A DNA stretch of 64,000 nucleotides from Ryuthela nishihirai. Lineage: Eukaryota; Arthropoda; Arachnida; Araneae; Heptathelidae. Location of the stretch: assembly GCA_038380435.1 (NCBI GenBank), contig JAWZYU010000013.1, positions 68,845,446 through 68,909,445 of the forward strand, read 5' to 3'. Numbering within the stretch: the stretch's first letter is position 1; each line of letters begins with the position of its first letter. The position numbers were made by a program, and so were the translations under genes. Positions 54,085 through 64,000 of this stretch are shown one piece after another. The notes beneath the pieces were generated by a model. That model worked only from the letters and a program-made list of their open reading frames with translations, searched no databases and was not told the origin of the DNA.

Positions 54085-54530
54085 AGCTGCCGCCACGGTG
54101 CCCCAAATAGGGACCATGTAAGGCCGCCGCCACGGTGCCCCAAATAGGGACCATGTAAGGCCGCCGCCACGGTGCCCCAATAGGGACCATGTAAGGCCGC
54201 CGCCACGGTGCCCCAAATAGGGACCATGTAAGGCCGCCGCCACGGTGCCCCAAATAGGGACCATGTAAGGCCGCTGCCACGGTGCCCCAAATAGGGACCA
54301 TGTAAGGCTGCCACCATGGTTCCCCAAATAGGGACCATGTAAGGCTGCCGCCATGGTGCCCCAAATAGGGACCATGTAAGGCCACTACCACGGTGCCCAA
54401 ATAGGGACCATGTAAAGCCGCCGCCATGGTGCCCCAAATAGGGACCATGTATGGCCGCCGCCACAGTGCCCCAAATAGGGACCATGTAAGGCCACCACCA
54501 CGGTGCCCCAAAGAGGGACCATGTAAGGAC
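54085..54530 (-). repeat. 37-bp minisatellite, about 12 units, open in three frames
   Basis: GGGACCATGTAAGGCCGCCG-CCACGGTGCCCCAAATA repeats with GTA phase points at 54120, 54157, 54193 and 54230, then roughly every 37 bp to 54525 (two units are 36 bp). On the minus strand no stop arises in any frame. Since 37 is 1 mod 3, each frame yields the same 37-residue period (MVPIWGTVAAALHGPY, then LGHRGGGLTWSLFG). Confidence 0.93.
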
Positions 54531-55503
54531 TTTTAGAGCTAGTGGCTCGAACCTTTATTATGGACTTTGATGAACACTTTAGTCTCCACCACTATAAAGG
54601 TTACCCTTGATTAAAAGGGCTGCGTATTTGGAAACTACCCCAAAGATGGGAGGAATTGTATGAGCAAAATGTCTAAAAAAGTTATTTGATAATAAATGTT
54701 GTGTTTAATTGCTAAATACGGATTATCTCCGTTTCTATGTGTTGAATGTCAGTTACTTTGAATCTTGGGTTAAGGGGCTGCCTTAGCCTTGGAAGAGTAG
54801 ACGAATCACGGTCAGAAAAAGTGTTGGACCGCCCTAATAGTAAAGGGGGCTGTACATCATTTGTACTGGGTTTTGACGTCTGGAACAAATTTTATATTTT
54901 TTCATATGCACTGTATTTTTACACGGTTTTTTCGGGAACCTATCTACCGTGTAAAAACAGAATTTGGTGTATATATCAAACAATGTACTTTGTGTAGTCA
55001 TAGTTTGAACAAGTCTGCTTTTGTGCCAAATAGGACTTTAATTGCGGAATGTAACAGCTTTTTGTAAAACATAACATTTGAATATGAAATCAATTTGTAA
55101 ACGAATTCTGTAGTATTATTTCAATTATAAATATTACAGTTTAGCATCTTTGTCCGGATGATCGAAAAAGCAAAGAGCAAAATGGATATTATTGAATCTG
55201 AAGTTTAAACGAAAGAATATTTATGAAGTATAATACAGATAGAGGTATGTAAAATATATAATAATGATAAATGAATATGATACACAGGTGTAAAAGATTT
55301 AGCTGAAGAAGTTTAAAGGCTATATATTAAAAATATTAATATTCAATGGAGTATACAATAAAAGTACCGCCAAAAGTACCAGGGAGTGCAAGTAAAAAAC
55401 GGAACAGGATAGTAGTTTGAAATTAGACCACTGGAGTCTCTGCTAGCGCTTTTATGTTACCATAAGTCCTTGGAAATTATGCATCGATACTTCCTTATTT
55501 GCG
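54531..55503. other. Spacer with hairpin related to the 20.2 kb element
   Basis: 54911-54959 forms CTGTATTTTTACACGG / CCGTGTAAAAACAG. Within it GGAACCTATCTACCGTGTAA (54935-54954) is the exact complement of 20201-20220. Otherwise nothing recognised. Confidence 0.6.
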
Positions 55504-55757
55504 TTCACTGCTTCCATTTGTAAATTGAAGTTTTAAGATATAAAAGAAAACTATAAAAACATATTTATTTATTTTTTCTGTTTTCGGAGGTCATATTTAC
55601 TTTTCCTTACTTGGAGATCCTCAAGTCCTCAGATCCTCAGTCCTCTCCGGGTAAAGAAAAGAAAATATGACCCTCTCAAAACAGAAAAAAATAAATATAT
55701 CTTTCATAATTTTTTTTTTATATCTTGAAACTCCAATTTACAAATGGAAGCAGTGAA
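55504..55757. mobile_element. 254-bp fold-back element
   Basis: Arms of about 110 bp, from TTCACTGCTTCCATTTGTAA to its complement at 55738-55757. The centre AGATCCTCAAGTCCTCAGAT contains short AGATCCTCA repeats. Mismatches and small indels indicate moderate age. No coding sequence. Confidence 0.85.
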
Positions 55758-56479
55758 TGGCCGACGTCTTGTAACAACACAGACGTCTTTTAATGAGGTT
55801 TATCATTTTCAAGGAAAGAAAAGAATTTGCAAAAGCATTTTTACGATTAGTGGAAACTGTCATTTTCATTTGAAGCAGTTTTCGATCAAATTCATTATTT
55901 TTCCTTTTCGTGGCATTAACAATTTATCAGACTTCTTTGCTTTTCTTTAAAATGCTACCGAAAGGAAAGCTTTGTGAGAGTGATTGATTAGGGCGAGATG
56001 GGCCAGACGCAGGATTATTTTTCTATGGCTATTTTTCCAATTGCTGTTATTGTGGAAACACATCTCAAGATGAAACATTACAGCTGAGAGATAAATTCTT
56101 ACAAGTGAATGGATCATAACTGCTTTAAGCCATTTCCAATTCGAAATTTTCAAATTTCGATGACCGTAATTTTGAAAGAATTATTTTTATCAATTTAACT
56201 ACTCAGATTCCAAATTTGGAAACAATAACTGTTGTATCGTTCTCGGCTCGATATTAACTCTAGCGGATAACACTGTAAACTGAAAGAATCGAATTTGGAA
56301 AAATAATTTTTCTAGGCTGCGTATATTACGGACGGGATAAATAAAGCAGCAGGAACCATTTTAGGAACAATTATGGGAAAAGTTGCAGAAATTATCAAAT
56401 TCCCTTATTGTTTAACAGTATTCTTAAGGAGTTATAAATTTTAAAAAATAGAGACTTTAAAAAGTTAACAGGTCATGGC
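55758..56479. other. No feature seen
   Basis: AT-rich; short frames on both strands have no recognisable domain. Confidence 0.4.
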
Positions 56480-56670
56480 TTCTGGAAAATATTTCAAAAC
56501 TCTTCATTATGCGGTATCTTTTAAATGCATTACTAAGTTCATTTTATAAAATTATAACTGTTTATTGTATACGTATTTGGATTCCTGCGGACAAGCTGAT
56601 TAGCTTTGTGGGACTTTATTTTGTATTAGAAAAGTTAGGAAAAATAAAGGCAATTATGAATTAAAATTAA
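56480..56670 (+). mobile_element. LINE 3' end fragment
   Basis: Stem-loop at 56584-56612 (CCTGCGGACAAGCTGATTAG, CTTTGTGGG) with AATAAA at 56644-56649, the same pair as at 274 and 34645. No coding text upstream. Confidence 0.55.
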
Positions 56671-57000
56671 AAAGATTTCATTGCTACAAACAATGCTGCT
56701 TCGCAACTGGTGTTTCTGACCGACTTTGTGAATTTCTGAAAACATTTGTTCTGTCATATTTTCAGAATGCAGGTGCCAATCACAAAACATTATATATCAA
56801 ATGAAAGCTTATGACGAAAAACAAAGACAAAAAGATTTATTCTGTTCATCGCTTTCTCTCTCCATCTATTCTGACGCAGATTGCAAGGCGTTATTCCAAA
56901 ACTGAAATATTAGATGAAGGCGTGTAAATTCAGTAATGAAGTATCATAGGAAAACGTCCTGTAGACAAGAAAAGTTTGAAATAATTAGCTGTCCTAAGTG
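56671..57000. other. No gene; reverse echo of repeat D
   Basis: TATATCAAATGAAAGCTTAT at about 56794-56813 is the complement of the repeat D phrase AAGCTTTCATTTGA. No other feature. Confidence 0.4.
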
Positions 57001-57280
57001 CCATTTGAACCCACGGCTCTCAGGAGCATGCCAGGCGTCATACCCGAGAGAACACTAGAGAAGCAGCGGTCTTCAACAATATGACATAGAAGCCTTCCTG
57101 CATTCTTTGATTCGACACTTGCGTCATCTATGTCAGGAATCAGGCAGCCAAGATGCCTCATACGATGGAAGTAATATTTGTCACTCACGCTCGCAGCGTT
57201 ATATAAATAATTTAGTAATAAAGTATCACGGCAAAATGTCCTCCTGAAACATATGGCGTCAGGACGAATCAAACAAAAAA
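57001..57280 (-). mobile_element. Probable family C tRNA-like SINE
   Basis: In reverse, GCCTGGCATGCTCCTGAGAG and GTGGGTTCAAATGGC give the anticodon-arm-like and B-box-like parts. The A box is not clear. A 92-codon reverse frame across it is not recognisable. Confidence 0.4.
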
Positions 57281-57324
57281 AGTGCAGGAATGCTTATATG
57301 TCACATTGTAGAAGGCAACAGTTA

Positions 57325-57405
57325 CTCTCTGGTGGTTTAACGGTTATAACACTTGGCATACTTCTAGGAGAGTAGGTTTGAATATAGGGCAAATAATACT
57401 TTTGG
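57325..57405 (+). mobile_element. Family C tRNA-like head
   Basis: GGTGGTTTAACGGTTATAAC, CTTGGCATACTTC, AGTAGGTTTGAATATAGG: a decayed A box, anticodon arm and B box. Confidence 0.4.
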
Positions 57406-57599
57406 CTCAACTAACTATATAAAGACTTGTAAATCTACAGATGCATACATAATAAATAATAAAACAGTTATTCACTTTTTTTGCAGTCGGAAAGAAGACC
57501 TATAACCGAATCTTCATCGTTATTTATCAGTCGAGAGCTTATGACGTGAGAACTAGCAAAATATGACATATTTCGAATATCTTTCTTCCTTTCATAACA

Positions 57600-57966
57600 G
57601 TCGGTAACACGCCAAACTCGTAATCTGCAGTTCCCAGGTTCGAGTCCCAGCTCGGTCAGCGTTGAGATTTATCTCCGCAAAACTCCCCGCCTGCCCACGG
57701 TCACAAGGGGACACTGATGGGCTTGGAAAGACCGCCGTCCGTCGGATAGGATGTTAAACCGTGGCCCCGTGTACGGGAGAGTCGTTGTGCACGTTAAAGA
57801 ACACGCTGGATGGCCTTGACGTGAGGCTACCATCTGTCTCCCAATAGCTGTTCCAGTGCGTTCCCTCCCCCAACCTTCTCCGAGCCTTCGGGGTCCTTGT
57901 GACCTGGTCATAGCCCATTGTGTGCAAAAAAGTGCGGTTCAGAGGTAAAACAGCCAACAAACCAAA
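57600..57966 (+). mobile_element. SINE-B with 13-bp target duplication
   Basis: Starts inside the head (GTCGGTAACACGCCAAACTC), B box GGTTCGAGTCCC, GTCCGTCGGATAGGATGTTA, AGAACACGCTGGATGGCC, TCAGAGGTAAAACAGCC. TCCTTTCATAACA occurs at 57587-57599 and 57967-57979. Confidence 0.92.
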
Positions 57967-57979
57967 TCCTTTCATAACA

Positions 57980-58740
57980 AAGAAAAATTCCAAAATTTCG
58001 GTCGTTTAAAAAAAAAATTGGCATATGTTCCTAACAGCTGGAAATTAATAGTAATAAATTAATAGTAGGTTTATCTCTTCTATTTGCACTTCTCTAGATC
58101 CTCTTTTCCTTCCCCATTCTCAAAAAGGTAATGCGAGCGTTTAGTGATAACATTCTTTCTCAAAGTGCGGAAGTTATCATTATTAATAATTAAATGAGTT
58201 TAGTAAAAAAAATCATCTTCCTCTATATGTTTTACAAGGTATAAAAAATTGCCAATAGTTGCAGGGCCGGATCTTGGGGGGGAAAAGACATGGCCTCCCC
58301 TTTTCGAATGCCAATAATGGTCAAAGAGGCAAGAAAGTTTTGAACTTATTTATATTTCATGCATTTTTCAAGATTTTTTTAAAAAACTCATAATACGGAG
58401 GGGAAAATGTAATTTGCATTGAAATGAAATGCCTTGCACCCCCCTTACCATTTTACAATATTTTTGGCTCGATTATGTTTCTTACTCACTCCCTCAATTT
58501 TTCTTAGATCCGGGCCCAAGTAGTAATGTAATATAGTCACGTTTATGTCAGTGAAGTTGGTTGGTTGGAGTTTCATGGCGCATCAGCTACTAAAACAATA
58601 ATGCGCCAAACAAAGTAAAAAAAAAACGATAAAAGACATAAAAACCCAGGGAGAGAAGATATATATAGGGTGGAGCCATAAGGCTCTGTTTTGCCAAGGT
58701 CATTCGAGTGCCGTTTAGGCGGCGTACTCCATGATCTCAG
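57980..58740. other. Unclassified; G-run lead-in repeat and a short hairpin
   Basis: 58262-58520 starts GGGCCGGATCTTGGGGGG and includes a segment resembling 31395-31440 in reverse. 58575-58612 forms TGGCGCAT / ATGCGCCA. Probably two dispersed repeats of unknown type. No gene. Confidence 0.35.
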
Positions 58741-59471
58741 AGTGGGGAGAGCTCAGTTTGAAGTATATACATAATCGCACTTTGTTTCGTGCCTTTCTTT
58801 GGTCTTCACTTGGTGAATCTCTCTCTATGAAGTCTTTCAGATAATTTTTTATCATGCCGAACTGTGAAGTAAAAACTGCATGAGTAATCATTCGAAGAAT
58901 AAAGAAAAACAATGTTTCTTCTATATTTCCATTAGAAGCAAATATTAGTATGAAGTGGGTGCTGCTTTAAACATAAATTCGATTCACATAAAAAAACTCA
59001 GTCTTATTACGATACCCGATTATACTCCGACCAAACGATTGTTATCTCGGAAAACAACGAAATGATTGTTGGAATAAGAAACCGATCACTCTGAAAACCA
59101 CGACAGTGTAAGCAGTAAAAAAGTAACATTACCTGAGGTAATTGAAAATTTAAGTACCATGGCTTATACTGTACTGATTCGTTGGAGTAAAGACTTATCT
59201 CAGTGTATCATATTCTAAACATTAGAAAATTACAACATCAGTTTCAAATTGCGGCTAAAAGCTAAATAATGCCGAGGGGGAAAAATCTCTGCTTTTCAAA
59301 CAAGATCACGTTCAAAGCAAAAGCAGTGGAATAAACATGAAAACTGATACAGCAAAATGAAAATTTCATAATTAATCAAAACAAGAAAAAAAAAACAAAT
59401 CTTTCGATAACTCCAGGGAAAAAATCTTAGTAAATTGAAAACGGTAATTACGCCAGTCCATTAAATATTTT
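58741..59471. other. No feature seen
   Basis: AT-rich; nothing recognised. Confidence 0.4.
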
Positions 59472-59483
59472 TCGGAAGGCACA

Positions 59484-59818
59484 GAGGCGGGGGTGACTCA
59501 GTCGGTAGCGCGCCAGGCTTGTAATCTGAAGTTCCCAGGTTCGAGTCCCAGGTGGTTCAGCATTGAGATTTATCTCCGCAAAATTTCTCGCGCTGCCCAC
59601 TGTCGGTAGGGAACACCGATGGGTTTGGAAAGATCGCCGTCCGTCGGATAGGACGTTAAGACGTGGTGCCGTGTGTGGGAGAGCCAAAACCTGTGTACGT
59701 TAAAGAGCACGCTGGATGGCCTTGACGGAAGTCTACCATCTGTCTCCCAACATCTGTTTCAGTGGTCTTCGGGGTCCATATGACCAGGCCATTTAGCCCA
59801 CGGTGTGAAAAAACCCAA
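59484..59818 (+). mobile_element. SINE-B with imperfect target duplication
   Basis: Head TCAGTCGGTAGCGCGCCAGG, anticodon loop CTTGTAA (Thr TGT), B box GGTTCGAGTCCC, GTCCGTCGGATAGGACGTTA, CCATTTAGCCCACGGTGTG. TCGGAAGGCACA at 59472-59483 is matched by TCGGAAGGGACA at 59819-59830. The 3' end is slightly shortened. Confidence 0.92.
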
Positions 59819-59830
59819 TCGGAAGGGACA

Positions 59831-60694
59831 AAATTTAATCCACTACTCACGGCGGCAAAAATTTTTCTTCATTATTTTCATTACGAATATTAACATATAG
59901 TAGTTGGTAAAAAGTTAAGTTGAAAAAAATCTAGGGTTCTAATTCGATGGATGGAATTATAAGAACAAGATCAAAATATTTTCTAAGAATCATCTAATAG
60001 AAATTCTATAGTAATGAAGTGAAAAAATATTCAGACATAATTACATTACTCTACATATGATCAAATCGAAAATCATTAAAATAGAAGACCTACTTGTAAA
60101 CTTATACACGTTTTTGAAATCATATAAAGTAATTAGAGAATATTCAGAAAAGCTTTTCGATTATAAGCAAAGGATGCTAAAAACGTAAAGTTAACTATAC
60201 GCAGTTAGAAAATAATCTAGAAGTAAAATTGTTTAACATAAAACAATTATATATTTTTAATAAGGCTATAGAAGCTGAAAGATTTTATTTAAATTTATAG
60301 CATTTTATCTGCATTGAAATTCCTCTCCTATTCGTTAAGGGGAAAATATTTAATTGAATTCTCCTGGACGAATGGGAGACAAAATAATTTCTACAGCAAA
60401 ATAAAGCCTATTTAAAAACAAAAATAACATTTGCTAAACACTTCAAAAGTTCCGTACATTACCAGAATGTATGAATATGACGGAATTTTGTCAATCGGCA
60501 AATTTGAAGTTAAAAAAAGTCTTTACTGAATATTTCCGAGATCGTAACGAAAAACAAATGTCAACATGTGAGATGATTGACGAAGTATTCATTTTCTCAC
60601 TAACATTTGATATTGAAATAGTTTACACTCATCTAGTAGTCAGCGTTTATTTCATTTAGCAAAATTACTTTAAAATTTTTTTTTCACAATCATA
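59831..60694. other. No feature seen
   Basis: AT-rich; a 62-codon frame at 60471-60659 has no recognisable family. Confidence 0.4.
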
Positions 60695-60696
60695 TA

Positions 60697-62187
60697 CAGG
60701 GTGTTTTAAAACTCTCTGTACAAATTTCGATGGGAAAGTGGAAACACCAAGACCAACCTTTTTTCGTCTATGAATGTATGTCCGCTGGCGTCACCCATCG
60801 GTGCTAGAGGGCGCTGACCGAAATATCGGTGAGCTGTATATGAATTCAAATATAAATGAATGAAACGAGTGTAAACAGCATGTTAATTTAAAGAAGGTGC
60901 TCAAAGTTGCAACTTCAAAGTTGACAGCGTCGAAGCATTGATTGCCGTACATGTCGAAAAATTCCCGGAATTTCGCGAAACAGCGGCGACAGCGATTCTT
61001 GCGACGAGGTCTTCATCTGAGTCAATGGGAATCTCGTATACGAGGTTTTTCATGTGTCCCCAGAGGAAGAAATCGATACATGTTAAATCGGGCGATCTTG
61101 GTGGTCAGACGATCTTAGTTTCCAGCTGATGGATAGACGGGTCCATCACGGCCTATCCATCGGCACTCAAAAGTGCCGTACAGATAATCTCGCACGTCAT
61201 TGCTAAAGTGTGCTGGCACCCCGTCGTGTTGAAACCACATTCATCTGCGAAAAGCCACGGGAACATCTTCCAGCAGTCCCGGCAAAGTTTCTTCAAGAAA
61301 TACCCGATACATCTGCCTGTTGAGTTTGGGAGGTAACAGGTATGGCCCAATCAAAATGTCATGGACGATAACCACTCAGACATTGACGGCGAACCGTTGT
61401 CGATCACCATGCGCCATTGTGACTATAGATTTTCGAGCGCCTAAACGTGAGAATTGTGAACATTAAACACACCATCACGTGTGAAAGAGGCCTCATCTGA
61501 GAAAAGCACATGAGTCAGAAAATCAGGCTGCACCGCAGTCTGTTGCAGAAACAAGCGCACGAATTCCACATGAAGAGGGTAATCCTGAGGTTGCAATGTC
61601 TGTACTCTCTAACGATGAAATGGATGTAACTGCTGCTCGTGCAACACTCTCCATACTAGGGCGTGGTTCATACAGAGGCTATGTGCAACAGCTTGCGTGC
61701 TTGTGCCTGGATTGTCCTCAATCTGCCTTAGGAACCTCTTTTTCCATGTCAGGAGTGCGCATGGTTCTCTCCTGACCAGTGTCATGCATGTTTGCATGGA
61801 ATGTTCCAGTTTCTCACAGTTGTTTTTTCGCGCAAATGTTTGGTGGTTTGGCACACGTCTGTTAAGGAAGCGCTGTTGGTACAACCTCACAGCAGCTCTT
61901 CCGTTTCCATTGGCAGCCCCATACGTCAGGTTGCCTGTCAGCCATCTCAGCAGTCGTGAAACACTTCATGTTACACGTAATGTGTCTGATTTACGAATGC
62001 CGACACAAACACAAGTCCGCCCTCCGTTCCCCTTCGCCCGTCTAGGCAATTGCATCTCCGGCAAACAGCAGCCCTCTTGCACCGAAGGGTTACTTCAGCA
62101 GACATACATTCATAGACGAAAAAGGTTTGTGTTTGTGTTCCCTATCTCCCATTGAAATTTGTTCAGAGAGAGTTTTGAAAAACCCTG
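60697..62187 (-). mobile_element. Mariner-like DNA transposon with about 95-bp inverted repeats
   Basis: Left end CAGGGTGTTTTAAAACTCTC and right end AGAGTTTTGAAAAACCCTG. Similarity continues to the CGTCTATGAATGTATGT / ACATACATTCATAGACG blocks. TA precedes the left end (60695-60696); the right side has TG. 1491 bp, holding a nearly full-length but broken transposase on the minus strand. Closest relative here is 598-2062. Confidence 0.9.
61060..61900 (-). pseudogene. Mariner-like transposase, all catalytic motifs visible
   Basis: Reads RLYQQRFLNRRVPNHQTFAR (DUF4817-like head), then FLRQIEDNPGTSTQAVAHSL, then ALVWRVLHEQQLHPFHR (helix-turn-helix). The first catalytic Asp follows in HVLFSDEASFTRDGVFNVHN, the second in MWFQHDGVPAHFSNDVRDYL. 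The third region, PPRSPDLTCIDFFLWGHM, is separated from RWIGRDGPVYPSAGN by a short disruptive duplication near 61115-61135. At least four stops or shifts. Confidence 0.87.
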
Positions 62188-62424
62188 TGTATTCTAATAA
62201 GTTGGTGTATGCTCTACTGAAAATAAACTTTGCAGCCAAAACAAACATGATACTGGAGTTATGTTCTTATCACGCCACAAACAACAGCTGTCATGATAGT
62301 TTTATTAGTAGCTGTTATCCGAAATATTGAAACTTAATCTCCCGAACATTAAAATATCAGAGTTCATTTCAACTAAACACAATTCTGTTTTATAATCACA
62401 AGAGGTTTATTAATATTGTACTCA
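62188..62424. other. No feature seen
   Basis: Short spacer between the transposon and the satellite. Confidence 0.4.
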
Positions 62425-64000
62425 GGGGCGTAGCTATGGGGGATGGGTGGAGGCTCCCCCCAAAGAAAATCGCAGTTGGCAAAATTCGAAGCGACTTTTT
62501 AAAATCCAGGAAAGTTGTGAAAAATTCTCTTTTTTTTGGTAAAATTAAGGTTAGTTAGCAAAATCTAGGGGCAGTTGCCAAAATCGAGACATCAAAATCT
62601 AGGGTAGCTGGAAAAATCGAAACGGAAAAATCTATAACATTTGGCAAAAATCGAATTTAGTAAAATACAGGTGAGTTGGCAAAATTATTGGGAGTTGGTA
62701 AAAGTCGGAGTGAGCTATCGAAATCATGGGAAACTAGCAAAATTAAAGTGAGAAGTAAAATTTGTTTGTGATATAGTTTTCTGTAAAATGTGGCGAGTTG
62801 GTAAAATCGAGGCGACTTGGCAAAATCTAGGAATGTTGGCAAATCTTGGGAGTTAAAATTCGGAGAGACTGCAAAATTCAGGTGGGATGTAAAATTGCAA
62901 TTTTTTTCTGAAAATTTATGGTGAGTTGGTAAAATTGAAGAAACTTGCCAAAATCTAGGGGAGTTGGCAAAATTCGAATCCACTTTGTAAAATACAGGTG
63001 AGTTATGAAAATTGGGATTGGTTTTGTGAAATTAAGGAGAGTTGACAAAAATCGAGAAAATTTTGTAAAATCTTCGGGATCTCGAAAATTTTGAAATCTA
63101 TTGGCAAATTCAGGAGAGATGTAAAAATTGCGATTGTTTTTGTAAAATTAAGGAGAGGTGGCAAAATCGAGGCAGCAGGGCAAAATCTAGTGGAATTGAC
63201 AATATTGGAAATCACTTGGTAAAATACAGGCGAGTTATGAAAATTGGGATTGGTTTTGGGAAATTAAGGAGCGTCGGCAAAATTGGAAACCACTTAGTAA
63301 AATACAGGTTAGTTGTGAAAATGGGGATTGGTTTTTGTGAAATTAAGGAGAGTTGGCAAAATCGGGAACTCTTGACAAAATCAAGAGGAATTGGCAAAAT
63401 CTAGGAGAGTTGGCAAAATTCGAAGTGACCTGGTAAAATCCAGGTGAGATGTAAAAATTGGGATTTTTCTTGCAAACTTTTTGCAAGATGGCAAAATCTA
63501 AGGGAGTTGGCAAAATTCGAATCCACTTGGTAAAATACAGGCGAGTTATAAAATTTTTTGGTGAAATTAAGGAGATTTGATAAAATTCGAAGTGACTTAG
63601 CAAATTCCGGGAAGATGCAAAAATTAGGATTTTTTTTTTCTATAAAACTGCAGCGAGGAGGCAAAATTTAGGGAAGTTGGTAAAATTCTATTTCACTTGG
63701 TAAAATACAGGCGAGTAGTGAAAAAAGGAATTGGTTTTGTGAAATTAAGGTGAATTGACAAAATCGAGACAACTTGACAAAATATACAGTAGTTGGACAA
63801 ATCTATGGGAGTTGACAAAATTCGAATCCACTTGATAAAATACAGGCGAGTTGTAAAAATTGCGATTGGTTTTGTGATATTAAGAAAAGTGGGCGAAATC
63901 GAGAAAATTTGCAAAAATCTTGGGGAGTTTCAAAATTTTGAAGTCATTAGGCAAATTTAGGAGCAATGCGAAAATTGGGATTGTTTTTATGAAATTAAGG
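62425..64000 (+). repeat. Degenerate GTTGGCAAAATC satellite, runs off the window
   Basis: After a GGGGCGTAGCTATGGGGGAT lead-in, short units of the type GAGTTGGCAAAATYNAGG alternate with CACTTGGTAAAATACAGGCG and TTGGTTTTGTGAAATTAAGG. The CACTTGGTAAAATACAGG phrase occurs near 62972, 63213, 63292, 63521, 63691 and 63829, so a higher-order unit exists but is irregular. Long reverse frames rich in Phe, Ile and Leu are by-products. Confidence 0.9.

Noticed and set aside
54003..54511. Overlapping 109-160-codon frames as genes
   Set aside because: The 37-bp repeat lacks stops in every minus frame, so the same peptide appears three times. No start context or homology.
59484..59560. Functional tRNA-Thr genes at SINE-B heads
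   Set aside because: A and B boxes and the anticodon loop are present, but the acceptor stem does not pair and SINE body follows directly.
62657..63914. Six long minus-strand open frames rich in Phe, Ile, Pro and Asn
   Set aside because: They follow the satellite unit in several frames with no domain; repeat by-products.

Overview
This window is intergenic, repeat-dominated eukaryotic DNA. It is AT-rich and has no operons or prokaryotic gene layout. It carries LINEs, tRNA-derived SINEs, Tc1/mariner and Tigger DNA transposons, MITE-like palindromes and minisatellites. The mix (RTE-type and CR1/Jockey-like LINEs, mariner-like elements with a DUF4817-type head, Tc1, Tigger) suggests an arthropod, and I infer perhaps a chelicerate such as a spider. 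I cannot confirm the species by eye.

Only one segment looks like a host-type gene: a complete, intronless SLC35G1-like (EamA/DMT) membrane transporter frame at 30159-31133 (+). A single in-frame TAA breaks it exactly between its two five-helix halves. Apart from a speculative first exon near 54.0 kb, everything else I can name is mobile or repetitive.

Layout. 0-3.2 kb: LINE fragments, one split by a mariner-like element (598-2062) with long inverted repeats. 3.6-7.6 kb: an RTE-like LINE on the minus strand carrying a SINE-B with a perfect 15-bp target duplication. 8-18 kb: SINEs, a 39-bp minisatellite, a dispersed repeat in tandem, palindromes and a 126-bp Tc1-type MITE. 18.3-23.8 kb: a second, rearranged copy of the same RTE-like LINE, carrying a Tigger-like MITE, a SINE-B with a 12-bp target duplication and a fold-back flanked by duplicated LINE sequence. 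24.8-28.8 kb: a decayed LINE, a hairpin MITE and a Tc1 transposon. 30.1-31.1 kb: the SLC35G1-like frame. 31.7-34.8 kb: a LINE with endonuclease and reverse transcriptase. 35-44 kb: SINEs, a possible solo LTR, a 31-bp minisatellite, a mariner remnant and fold-backs. 44.2-47.0 kb: a LINE. 48-49.6 kb: a duplicated block and a fold-back DNA transposon. 49.7-53.3 kb: a Tigger transposon split by a LINE. 53.5-54.5 kb: a GC-rich stretch and a 37-bp minisatellite. 55-60 kb: a fold-back, LINE 3' end and SINEs. 60.7-62.2 kb: a third mariner-like element. 62.4-64 kb: a degenerate satellite running off the end.

The elements interact by nesting, which gives a relative chronology: older LINEs and Tigger copies are cut by younger mariner, LINE and SINE copies. 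The signals most worth following are RNA-level. A stem-loop followed by AATAAA recurs at four LINE 3' ends, and SINE-A carries paired palindromes near its 3' end. Both could be recognition structures for retrotransposition. No virus, toxin gene, rRNA, CRISPR or functional tRNA gene was recognised.
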